Assembly: GCA_014529385.2 (NCBI GenBank) | Contig: CM043963.1 | Coordinates: 65,669,895 to 65,733,894 of the forward strand | Source: Adiantum capillus-veneris | Lineage: Eukaryota; Streptophyta; Polypodiopsida; Polypodiales; Pteridaceae | Direction of reading: 5' to 3' | DNA: 64,000 nucleotides | Part shown: positions 1 through 9,189 of the stretch, piece by piece | Position numbering within the stretch: position 1 is the first letter of the stretch | Layout: the number at the start of each line of letters is the position of its first letter | The notes under the pieces: generated by a model | Database searches by the model: none | What the model was told of the DNA's origin: nothing | Seen by the model: only the letters and a program-made list of their open reading frames with translations | Translations under genes and position numbers: made by a program

Positions 1-750
1 TACTCTGTTTATTAAGAGGTGGGCGTTCATTCTTTCTTTACCAACTCTTTAGCATTTTCTCCTTACTTCATGTATGTTCCTTGAATGGAGCATAGGTCAC
101 TCGTGAATCGGAACCATGGTTAAGAATAGTCCCAATAATTATGTGGCTATCTCCAAGTTTTAAAGCACCCCTTCTGGCTTTGTAACCAAATACTCTAAGC
201 TTCTCTTTTTGGGTTTGATATAATTTAAACTTCACAATGTATTACACAATCCCACTGGCCAAGCACTTGGTTACAATCCCATTGGAAAATTACTAAGTAG
301 TCAAGCAGCTTTTGCCCCAAGTGCAGAGTTTTATGTGACTCCTTTCCTAACAACCAATTTGAAGTGATCCTTGGCATTCTTTTATTTACTTGATTGACCT
401 AACATCAGTTCTTTACAATCTTGTTGTTGTAACTGCAACCGCAATAGAAATTTAAGGAGTTTATAAGCCAATTTTAAGTACAGGCATGGTACTTCAAAGA
501 GTCCACATGGTGAGCTTTTGGTCACACCATTGCTAAAAAGAACCCCTTTTCTTGGCCATGTTTTAATGGGCAAAAGCAGTCAGACAACCAGGATTTATGC
601 GGAAATCTAGGGTGTCTACTAGGATTTATAACTAAAATGCCCAATTTTTAACATTGACGATCAAGGTCCGATGGAATTACAACCGGCATTTTTCAATTTT
701 CAACTGGGAAATTTACACTACAAAGCGGTGTATGTGAGCACTGGTCATTG
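1..750. other. No recognisable gene
   Basis: No coding region I can assign. A short minus-strand frame around positions 90-240 contains LRVFGYKA, which faintly recalls the LRVFGCxAY motif of copia integrases, but the following residues do not fit and I do not call it. Confidence 0.4.
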
Positions 751-832
751 TGTAGTCTGCAAACGAAGCATATCTTGATTAGTCAAGATGTCTTTGTGGA
801 AGATGCAGTTCAGCCCTTGTTAGCATGTACCA
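751..832 (+). pseudogene. Copia integrase C-terminal scrap
   Basis: The plus strand encodes SILISQDVFVEDAVQP, matching the end of the integrase of the minus-strand copia element further on (CILVSRDVAFVEDSVQPA, near 33060-33130). DNA similarity runs from the QTK/QTR codons to the codons after VQP. Only about 80 bp of clear homology remains, so this is a dead fragment of copia family A or a relative. Confidence 0.6.
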
Positions 833-1295
833 AGGAGACAAATACGAAGATGTAGGTGTCACATTATATGAAACTGATCTGTGGTGTCCCATGCCTTATA
901 ATCTTCTTGAAACATATGCATCTTCGTGGTTCCATTTGCAAGGACTATTTCCTTTTGGATCCTTTCAAATTTGCAGTCTAGAGACAGAAGCTCTTTCTAT
1001 AATATGCACATGATGCGAAGCCTAAGCTTCAGTACTGTTACAATCCATCTAATCTTGACTTGGATGTTGGGAAAGCGCAGATACAAGAGGATTCCTAAAC
1101 CCTAATAGCTAAAGCCAACAACTGAAGTGGAGAATTTTCAACTGCGTTTGAAGAAAAGGGCTTTAAGTACTTACAGACAAAGGGAGGCCAGCGGCGGTGT
1201 GCCGCTAATACTGGGATGGCGTAGAAGGGGAGAATGTATATGGTTGTTGAATCTTATCATCACTCAAACTCTGTGTATGGGAGGCATCAAAACTG
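833..1295. other. No recognisable gene
   Basis: An open stretch of 62 codons at 825-1013 (+) follows the copia scrap but shows no motif I recognise. The remainder holds nothing I can name. Confidence 0.4.
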
Positions 1296-2065
1296 CTACT
1301 TAAGATGCATCTGACATGCTCAATAGGGGGTTTAACTCGGTAAGGGGTCTGAGGGTGGGTATCGAAGGAAGGGGGCTGCAAAGTCAAAATTACCATCCAG
1401 CCTCCCATCTGCTGCTTCTATAAGCCTGCCCTGGCTATGCAAATCCCACATCCAATCCACATGATGCATGTTTTCGTCATAATGTTGCTGCAGGCGCCTG
1501 TCCAATGGCTTTCTCCTGGTTGTGAGCTCCACCATCACTGCCCCAAAAGCAAACACGTCTGATTGCTTCGTTGTCCTACCCGTGCGACAGATTTCAGGTG
1601 CTATGTACCCTCTAGTGCCTGCCACTATCATTGACTCATGCCCAGATATTACTGGCTTCAACAGCCTGGAAAGACCAAAATCTGTGAGCTTAGCATTGAA
1701 ATTCTCATCTAACAGCACATTGCTAGGCTTGACATCTCTACGCAGAACAACTCCATCGCACTCCTCATGAAGATATAGCAAAGCAGAGCCTAGACCCAAA
1801 CAGATATTGAAGCGCTTGGCCCAGTCGAGGGCTACGCACGCTCAATCATTATAGAGAAAGCTGTCCAAGCTCCCATGGGGCATATAGTCATAGACAAGAA
1901 ATAGTCAGCCCTTGCCCTCTCCCCATCCTCGGAGTCGGGCCAAATTGCGGTGCCTCAAATTGCTGATAGCAGAAAGCTCTGCAATAAAGCCTCTGAAACC
2001 CCCTTTAGTTTGAATGGAGATGCACTTTACAGTCACTAGCTGATGCCTAAAACTAGAGGTGATGT
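1296..2065 (-). pseudogene. Receptor-like protein kinase pseudogene (L-type lectin RLK type)
   Basis: The minus strand carries a Ser/Thr kinase domain in order: a VTVK beta-3 lysine segment (about 2030), FIAELSAISNLRHRNL, LVYDYMPHGSLDSFL, a catalytic loop RRDVKPSNVLLD, DFGLSRLL, GTRGYIAPE and SDVFAFGAVMVEL. The APE-type motif and the spacing resemble L-type lectin receptor kinases. It is broken. There are in-frame TGA codons at 1905-1907 and 1842-1844. The frame is lost after the DGNFDF segment near 1375. The terminal piece (PPIEHVRCILSSS) lies in another frame at about 1300-1340. The catalytic-loop His is replaced by Arg (RRD instead of HRD). No lectin domain, signal peptide or membrane segment is visible upstream on this strand. 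The open part 1332-1799 alone would look like a gene but is only the C-lobe. Family assignment is knowledge-based; loss of function is inferred from the stops. Confidence 0.85.
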
Positions 2066-2431
2066 TGGCCTGCCTTCCTTCTAATTTGATCTTACAGCAG
2101 AGGCATCTGATCTTAGCACAGCATCATTTTTTAGTGTCTTGCAGAGTTCAATCAGAGATAAAAAATTTGCTGGCAAGCTGCCCTTGAGTGATTCAGAGGA
2201 TAATAATATATAGGGAGTCTTAAAAAATTCTTCTTGATGATGATTGGAATGCAAGAGTGTCAGGCTTTTTGGCTTATCTTTATTGGGTCCTCCACAGCAG
2301 TTGTTTTTCAGTTGGATTTTTTTAGAGTTCATGCTTGGGATGCTGCAATATAGGCTAAGTGCTAATATAAATCAACTATTGCAGCTAACGCTAATTAACT
2401 AATTATCCCGTGATTACTCAATAACAAAGCT
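2066..2431. other. No recognisable gene
   Basis: An 83-codon minus-strand frame at 2081-2332 has no recognisable domain and biased, low-complexity composition. I do not support it as a gene. Confidence 0.4.
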
Positions 2432-2451
2432 AGAGAGAGAGAGAGAGAGAA
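2432..2451 (-). repeat. (CT)10 tract at LINE 3' end
   Basis: About ten GA units on the plus strand (CT on the LINE sense strand) directly follow the LINE 3' UTR, where a poly(A) tail would be expected. Confidence 0.9.
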
Positions 2452-2660
2452 AATGAAATGAAATGTTATATTAACGTTTTCAAAAGGCCAAAATGACCTA
2501 TGAGACCAAAAAGTTACAATTGGTGAATCTGATACCATGTCTCAGTACGGAAATTACCAGGTTACAAAGTTACCAAGTTACAGAGAACTAACACTAAAAC
2601 ACTAAGGCACTAAGGAGAAAGGGAATAAAAAGGGGGGGGGGAAAGGGGGGGTTTGTGGGT
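2452..2660 (-). other. LINE 3' UTR
   Basis: This is the non-coding tail of the LINE between the ORF2 stop and the (CT)n tract. Its last 85 bp match 8650-8733 on the plus strand with about five substitutions and one indel, which defines a conserved family 3' end. It also holds poly-C runs on the sense strand (2630-2649 region). Confidence 0.8.
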
Positions 2661-3065
2661 TCAGATGAAATCTCTCATCGGTCGCTGTCGGATCTCATCG
2701 ACTTCCTCCATGGTCAGAACTCTGGTTGGGCGTCTTGCATGTTGAGCTAGAGTGATCTGTATCTTCTGTTGCAACCTTCGTCGGTAGTGGGAGACCCCCC
2801 GAGGTCGTGGACGTTTGGATCTGCCAAGTTGAGTGGCTCTGTCAAGCAGTGTACCTCTAGTACGAGTAGGCTGTAATGACTTCTCCGTTTGCTCTCCTCT
2901 GTCTGGTGTAAAGAACTCTGTGATTCGTCTCTGAGACTGTCTTTCCCCTGATGTCCTCAGCAAGCTCTCCCTAAGTCTGCGCAGCTCTAGCAAGAACAAT
3001 CCGAGACACTTCTGATCCTTGTATCTCATGACTCTAGAAAAAGGTCCGAACCCTTCTCGAAACAA
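2661..3065 (-). pseudogene. LINE ORF2 C-terminal segment after a premature stop
   Basis: These 134 codons continue in exactly the same frame as the RT segment 3066-4814, separated from it only by a TGA at 3066-3068. They are basic and Arg-rich (LFLLELRRLRESLL near the start) and end at the natural ORF2 stop at 2661. This is the tail of ORF2, not a separate gene. Confidence 0.8.
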
Positions 3066-4964
3066 TCAGTGGAAGCGTCCGCGTATCTCATAGTATGCCG
3101 GGCAGCGGCATGTGTAGTGCAGTTCTGTCTCTGGCTCTAAGTTACATAGGTGACATATCCTGGCTCCTGCCAGCACCCCTCGGAATCGGCCAGTCTCGAT
3201 CTGGAGCTGATGTGAGGATGTGCGTATCTGTCCAATAGCGCATCTTATTCCATGAGATAAGTGTGTATCAATGTATGGTGGCCTAGTCACAAATCCGTCC
3301 TCCGTGAGTTGGAGAAGATGCTCTCTGTAGAAGGCCATCTTCGTGCCCAACTCCTGTGTCGGTTGTATCCATGTGCTCCTGGTATTTAGTTGAATCAGAT
3401 CCTGACGTATGAGCCTGGTGATCTCTGTCCGTGTGAGAGACAAGGAGGGTGCATCCAAGGAGTATTGAAGCGGAGGTAATCTATCCATATTGAGACCATG
3501 CGACTGGAACCATGATGCCATCTGTCCATACCAACATGCTGTATCGCCTTGTAGAGCTAGTTGTCGAGATGACTCCAGGGCAAGCCGAGCGTATTTGTCT
3601 CTGGGGAGATCCCATAAACCGTGCATAAAGGACACCGATCTCATCAGTGCCTCCACCACGAGGGGGGGGGCGGCTAGCTCGGCTCGGATAATCTCATGTG
3701 GTACTGAGGCCTTAGCCCGAATCATCCGAGCGATCATAGAGACTAGAGGCCTCTCCATACATCGCCATCCATCTGTATTACCAGATCTCCCATGGTGGTC
3801 TAATGAGGGTCCCCATACCTGAACTCCATAGAGCATAGCTGGAGTCACTAGAGTGTCAAAGAGCCATAGCTTTGTTCGTGGTTCCTGAAACTGAACCTGC
3901 GAACACATCCTCTCCAGTCCTCCCAAAGCTGCATATGCCCTCATTAGTCTAGTCTCTGATGCTCTCCTTAGTGAAAACACCGGTCCACTGAATGCTACCC
4001 CAAGATAGGTATATGCATCTGTGTACTCCACAGTCTCCTGGCCATACATAAATGTGGGTGCCGACCTCCTGACCCACTGTGGTGTGGTGTTGAACACCAT
4101 AACCTTGGTTTTTCCCAGATTGACCGACAATCCACTGTCACGAGCAAATGTACGCAGAGCATCCAAATGACGTTGCATCCCCTCTGGGGAGTCTGAAATC
4201 AGCACAATATCATCAGCATATAGTAACAGTGGAATCCATGTCCCTACTAGCTGAGCCCCCCTGTCTCCCTGCCGCTCTACATAGTCTAAAAACTCATCCA
4301 CATACATCCCAAAAAGAGTCGGGGATAGTGGGCATCCCTGCTTTACTCCGATAGTGGAGTGGACCATGTCAGACATTCCCTCAGTGGTGCGTACCCGTCC
4401 CATCACTGTCCTGTATAGAGCCAGAATACCCCATATCAGCTCTGTAGGCACACCCATGTCCTGTAGTCTGTGTATAAGTCTGGCTCTCGGCACTGTGTCA
4501 AAAGCTTTGCGGAAATCCACAAAGCTACAATAGATTCTCTTGCCGTGGTGTCTACCCTCCTCAATAATAGCTCTGAGTGTCAGAATCTGGTCCAGAGTGG
4601 AGAAACCTCTCCTGAAACCTGCTTGCCCTGGTGCTCTTATTCCCTCTCGCTCTGCCCATCTACTCAGCTCCTGCTCAAGGACGGATGCATACAACCTAGC
4701 TAATGTGTGGCCAACCATGATGGTGCGATAATTTGCGGGAATCATGGGATCTCCTGACTTGAAAATAGGCACAATCGTAGACATACTCCAGGTCTCTGGG
4801 AAGCCTTCATACATGGCTCAATTAAACATCATAGCCAGGAGCTCTGCAAGCATATCCCTGGCATGGATGAAATGCTCTGCTACTAGACCATCATGATCAT
4901 GCGCTCTCCTTGTCTTCATCCTGTCTATGGCTTTCCTTACCCTCTCCGCAGTAAAGAAAGAACA
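3066..4964 (-). pseudogene. LINE ORF2 reverse transcriptase segment
   Basis: The open part 3066-4814 (582 codons) holds the RT domain: IVPIFKSGD, NYRTIMV, GQAGFRRGFSTLDQI, FVDFRKAFDTVPR, GVKQGCPLSPTLFG and the catalytic YADDIVLIS. At its end is C-x2-C-x8-H-x4-C (from ICHLCNLEPE to CRCPAYY), the Cys/His motif typical of plant LINE C-termini. The same frame runs upstream through a TGA at 4818-4820 to about 4964, so that stop is a point mutation rather than the start of a gene. Together with the TGA at 3066-3068, this leaves no complete ORF2. Confidence 0.92.
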
Positions 4965-4973
4965 TGTCTCTAG

Positions 4974-5079
4974 ACATGTCTCTTGTGGGTCCGGCAGAGG
5001 TGGTTGCCCTAATGCTGTCTAGACATGTCTAGAGACATGTCTCTTGTGGGTCCGGCAGAGGTGGTTGCCCTAATGCTGT
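4974..5079. repeat. 61-bp tandem duplication inside LINE ORF2
   Basis: Two copies of a 61-bp unit (starting at 4974 and 5035) contain the same TCTTGTGGGTCCGGCAG segment at 4981 and 5042. Because 61 is not a multiple of three, it shifts the frame. Removing one unit puts the endonuclease frame (first codon base congruent to 0 mod 3 at 5913) into register with the RT frame (congruent to 2 at 4814). Confidence 0.93.
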
Positions 5080-5985
5080 GTAGAGAGATGTGGCATATTC
5101 CCCCCATGTCTCAGTGGAGGTGACCGCGGGTGGTGGTGAATGCTCGTGGAATAGCCTCCATGCTTCGCCTGAGTCCTGACTTATAAATAGCTGATATAGA
5201 TCCCGCTCTAGCTGAGATAGATAGGCCCTTTTCTTTTGTCGCACTAGGCGGCGAAAGATAATCCGTGACTGTCGATGTGTGGTAATACCCGTGAGCACTT
5301 CCCTCTGTAGTTTGATCCTCGTCTCTTTGCACTCCTCATCATACCAACTGTTCTGGGGCATGTTCCCAGATCGTCTTCGTGTGGGCTGGCTGTGGGGGTA
5401 TGCCTCTGATGCTGCATCATGGAGCGTCTCTGTCAAAATCTGAGTGAGTTCATCTAGTGGCCGTCCCGGCTCCTGGGTGCATAGCTGCCTGTATATCTCA
5501 TCCATATACACAGAATCCGTCTCCCTCATGAAGGTATACCGAGTGTGTATGGGGACCCCACCTAATGGAGCTGTGCTGAACTGAAAGGTCAGGGTGAAAG
5601 ACACGATAGCATGATCAACTGCTATTCCAACTGGCCTAGTGCCCACCATGAAATCCTGAAAGAATGGGATGAGACCTGGCTGGGCCATAACATAATCCAC
5701 TGTGCTCGCACCATGTCGGTGTGGAAAGCAAGTAAAAACTCCAGCTATCGAAAATCTTTGTAGGCCATTCACAATGGCCAATCTGTGTGCGGTTCCCATA
5801 TCTATCAAGTATCTACCATACTCAGTGTATTCCTCATCTTCTGATAGTCTGGATAGACCCATCTCTGTGACGTCCAGCTCCCTGAGCATCTCTTCGGAAG
5901 TATCATAGAACATTGTCTGGTGGTGGGCAGTCCTAGCATTGAAATCCCCTAGTATAATAATGTCCTAGCATCCTTGGAAAACTCC
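5029..5985 (-). pseudogene. LINE ORF2 endonuclease C-half and linker
   Basis: The frame begins with ILGDFNARTAHHQ, the GDFN motif of APE-type endonucleases (about 5940-5970). It continues through STVDYVMAQPG and VDHAIVSFTL (the SDH-like catalytic region, here VDH) and a linker with SWYDEECKE and RRLVRQKKRAYL, as in plant LINEs. It ends at a stop created inside the 61-bp duplication. Confidence 0.85.
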
Positions 5986-6421
5986 CATATGTCATTATCC
6001 AAAATAGCAAAGGGGGATTGTCCTCTAGGTGATGCATATACCGACGTACTAGGAGGGAAGTAACAAATAGCAATGTAGAGGTATCTGCCCGTCTCTGCCC
6101 TGAGCCTCACCCACATGTACCTAGCCTGTTCATCCTTGCGTGCTATATATATCATTGGTTGCAGTTCCTCCCTGAATAGAACTGCCACTCCCCCTGAGCC
6201 CCGTCCTCGATGCTCCGATCTGGTCTCTTGTCTGCAGGCTGTCTCCCATCTATATCCGCTCACCTGTGGCATGGATTGTCCCGGTGCTTGATGCGTCTCA
6301 GAGTAGAAAATGATGTCTCTCCCCATAAAGCTATCCTCAAAGGCCCCACATCAAGACGGAGTGACCCGTTACAATTCCAGGTTGCCATCTTTAGTGTGGT
6401 CCATAGGTCTCGCACCGTCAT
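5949..6421 (-). pseudogene. LINE ORF2 start and endonuclease N-half
   Basis: ORF2 begins at the ATG 6421-6419, which overlaps the ORF1 TGA as ATGA. It encodes MATWNCNGSLR (the N-terminal endonuclease strand) and after a frameshift near 6325 continues as DIIFYSETH, GVAVLFREEL and YIAICYFPP. A second frameshift near 5975 separates it from the GDFN segment. The placement of the start is supported by WNCNG, which in this family sits close to the ORF2 start. Confidence 0.85.
6418..6421 (-). promoter_or_regulatory. ATGA stop-start overlap of ORF1 and ORF2
   Basis: The TGA of ORF1 (6420-6418) shares two bases with an ATG (6421-6419) that opens the endonuclease frame (in frame with MATWNCNG). Such overlaps suit coupled reinitiation; that mechanism is inferred here. 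Confidence 0.7.
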
Positions 6422-6969
6422 GCAGGGCGTCGCTCCAATATCACCACCTTTCCATCCCTGTAAAAGGCAATCTTCCCCTTTTCCCTTGCGGCTCTTATTT
6501 CCGGCATTACTTCTTGCATATGAGCAATCTGCGAGAGGGTGAGGTCATCTCCAAGAAAGATGCCCGTCTTCTTTAGAGTCGCTCTCTTCTTCAAGAAATC
6601 TTTCTTCGCTTCCATGGAGGGGAAGCGGAGAATGAGTGCCCTTTCCTTCGAGGTTTCTCCGTTGCTCCCACTTTTCTTAGTGCCCAGTCTCCAAGCCGTT
6701 GTATGCGTCTGCTCGTTGACCCCCACCAAGGTCATGAGTTCTTTCACCTCTTTGTCTACATTATCTTGGTCTCTGAGGCCACATACCCTTACGTGTAAGG
6801 CCCGCACACGTCTCCTTCGCTCCTGTTCGAGTGTCAGGTTGATGATGGTTGGTGTGGGGGTGGGAGTTATTTCCTTGCCTTTCCCTTTCTTGACAATCTC
6901 GATCCATTTTTCGGCCTTTTCTGCTTTCTGCTGGGTCTTTGTGATGACATCTACCCACGAGGTCGTCAT
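6418..6969 (-). CDS. LINE ORF1 protein (RNA-binding, gag-like)
   Basis: An open frame of 183 codons. The N-terminus has a Lys-rich segment (TKTQQKAEKAEKW) that could form a short helix or coiled coil. The middle and C-terminal part (LHVRVCGLRD, WRLGT, ERALILRFPSMEAKKDFLKKR, IAFYRDGKVVI) fits the RRM-like fold of L1-type ORF1 proteins, which bind the element RNA. The start lies eight bases (AAAAAGAA) after a (CT)32 tract, with A at position -3. The stop overlaps the ORF2 start, so ORF2 is probably made by termination-reinitiation. It lacks a CCHC knuckle. It looks intact although ORF2 is dead. Confidence 0.75.
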   Translation of the reverse strand: MTTSWVDVITKTQQKAEKAEKWIEIVKKGKGKEITPTPTPTIINLTLEQERRRRVRALHVRVCGLRDQDNVDKEVKELMTLVGVNEQTHTTAWRLGTKKSGSNGETSKERALILRFPSMEAKKDFLKKRATLKKTGIFLGDDLTLSQIAHMQEVMPEIRAAREKGKIAFYRDGKVVILERRPA

Positions 6970-6974
6970 TTCTT

Positions 6975-6977
<3 letters not shown>

Positions 6978-7041
<64 letters not shown>
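6978..7041 (-). repeat. (CT)32 tract at LINE 5' end
   Basis: A perfect GA dinucleotide run on the plus strand, CT on the LINE sense strand, ending eight bases before the ORF1 ATG. It either is the whole visible 5' UTR or is the target microsatellite. Confidence 0.95.
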
Positions 7042-7043
<2 letters not shown>

Positions 7044-7099
7044 AAAAGATTTACTGCAATGTATGGACACCACTACAATTAACTAATTGAAGAAGCTAT

Positions 7100-7102
<3 letters not shown>

Positions 7103-7192
<90 letters not shown>
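7103..7192. repeat. (TG)n-(GA)n compound microsatellite
   Basis: About 17 TG units are followed directly by about 28 GA units. Confidence 0.95.
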
Positions 7193-7194
<2 letters not shown>

Positions 7195-8244
7195 AGTTGA
7201 CCCCCACTGGTTTCCAATGGCTATAATTGAGGCCTAAATTATAGGCTAATTAAAGGGTTAATTCTAGGGGTTGATCAATGGCAAATTTTGGATCAAGATG
7301 TGAGGTATTTATCCCAAGGTTAATGGGTGTATTAGCAAAAATGAAATATTTTTTAAACACAAGCAACATTCATTTGACACTCGTCTTTTTCAACAAGAGA
7401 TTTTACCCTCTCTTCTGTGCCTTAAGGAGTTTTGTGGTGTACTTCTTATGTGGTGCGTGTCACCAGCAGAGCCCAAGTATGAGGATTTTTTGGGTCATAT
7501 AAAAAAGTTTTGGTGCTCAGCCCATGCCATGGATGAGTAGCAGATACATGCTAAGAAAGGTCATACAAGTTATGTGGTGTACTTCTTATGTGGTCATGCG
7601 TGCATCAATTATCATAATATGTTACTGATGCAACTATGCCAAAATCTGCTAGTTACAAAAGCCTTGCATGGTTGCATAAGAAAAATATGTCGTGCATGTG
7701 TGACCATGCATGAGGAACAATTGTTTCAAAAAGTAATTGATAACTATGCATCGCGTGACCACTAACTTATCAAGAGGATGAGTTGAAGACATGGCTTGTT
7801 TTGACCCTCTTTCGTCTTTCTACCAATGCTTGACACTCAAAATTGTTTGCACTTGGGTTGCATGTTACATTTCTCCATAAGAATATGTGTGAAAGAATAA
7901 CTTTTGTTGTCACTATCCAAAGGCAAACTGGGAAGTGCATCTCTTTGACATAGAAATAGTCTCAGCTTTGTGGCATTTAAGAGTAGAGAATTGTGGTGGT
8001 GTGTAGGTGCTTGGTTAGACAAGCCCCAATGAACGCCCTTGTAAATACTTGAATCCTGATATAAGCAGGTGCTTTTCGAGAGAGGGGACACACTCATTCT
8101 GGTCTAGTTCTTGTCTCTCATTCGGCACGCCATAGTTTCAATTTAGTTTCTTAATGCATCTGGTAGTCTAAAGACATTCTTCTAATCTAATCTTAATGGG
8201 ATGCACTTGGCCAAGTTAAAGATGCAAATTGGAAATACTAAGTC
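7193..8244. other. No recognisable gene
   Basis: Small open stretches at 7278-7502 and 7574-7765 (+) show no domain. A segment with GTGGTGTACTTCTTATGTGG occurs twice (7433 and 7575 regions), which hints at a diverged internal repeat. I see nothing else. Confidence 0.4.
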
Positions 8245-8410
8245 ATGACAAGGGTAGGACCGGCTGGGGCGGGGGGGGGGGGGGGGGGGGGGGGGCTACG
8301 CTTGAGCAGTTTGGTGGTTCCTTAAAGGAAGGCTAGAGGTCTATGAAAGGGATGCGGTTGGGTGTAGAAGGAAGGCTTAGTCCCCTACCCTCTAATGGTA
8401 TCAGAGCTCA
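8245..8410 (+). mobile_element. Short LTR (about 150 bp) with tRNA-Met primer-binding site
   Basis: From about 8245 the sequence matches 58004-58135 (the presumed 3' LTR of a chromovirus): TCATGA, a G-rich run, GCTTGAGCA, a C(T/C)TAAAGG box and GGAAGGCTTAGTCCC. Immediately downstream is TGGTATCAGAGCTC (8395-8408), complementary to the 3' end of initiator tRNA-Met, i.e. a primer-binding site. The G-rich run is expanded here to 25 G (8271-8295). The internal region is lost. Confidence 0.6.
8271..8295. repeat. Poly(G) run, 25 bases
   Basis: An uninterrupted G homopolymer inside the short LTR. The related copy at 58021 has only seven G. Confidence 0.95.
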
Positions 8411-8483
8411 GGAAGAGGGGAGAGGAGGAGTGGAGATTTTTGGCATGCAATTGTGCAGGGCTTGCATGCATGCTTTTCCTATC

Positions 8484-8879
<396 letters not shown>

Positions 8880-9189
8880 GCATAGCGGGTAGTGAAGCTC
8901 ACTAGTGTCTGTAGTCCACTTGCGATGAAGAGGGGAGGGGGAGAACTTGTGTAGAGTAGACCAAGAACAAGATGACGACGTCTTGAGGAGCTGTTTATTT
9001 TTTGTCTCTGCAACGATTTAATGCCTTGTGGACAGAGTAATGGAAGCAAAAATTTGAGCTATTGAGCGCCACGGATTACTGGAGTGGCTTGGATAGAGTA
9101 GTGGAAGCGAGTGGTTTGAGCCATTGCACAAGTTAGTGCCATGGATTAATGGAGTGGCTTGGACTATCAAAAGATGTGCATGTGCATGT

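Larger units (their letters stand above)
2432..7041 (-). mobile_element. Non-LTR retrotransposon (LINE), nearly full length, inactive
   Basis: In minus-strand order the element has: a (CT)32 tract (7041-6978), eight bases, ORF1 (6969-6418), ORF2 with an APE-type endonuclease, reverse transcriptase and C-terminal Cys/His motif (6421-2661), a 3' UTR (2660-2452), and a (CT)10 tract (2451-2432). The order ORF1, endonuclease, RT, CCHC is that of the plant L1-like lineage. ORF2 is inactivated by two frameshifts, a 61-bp tandem duplication and two in-frame TGA codons. No poly(A) tail and no target duplication can be recognised, because both ends run into the same dinucleotide repeat. A second 3' end of the same family lies at 8556-8733 (+). 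Confidence 0.88.

Noticed and set aside
2081-2332. Small minus-strand protein of 83 residues
   Set aside because: No domain, no conserved context, and next to a pseudogene; chance open frame is likely.
2661-3065. Separate small basic protein gene
   Set aside because: It continues the LINE ORF2 frame directly after a premature TGA, so it is the ORF2 C-terminus.
6539-6979. Plus-strand frame of 146 codons opposite LINE ORF1
   Set aside because: It mirrors the antisense of ORF1; the minus-strand frame has the recognisable RRM-like features.
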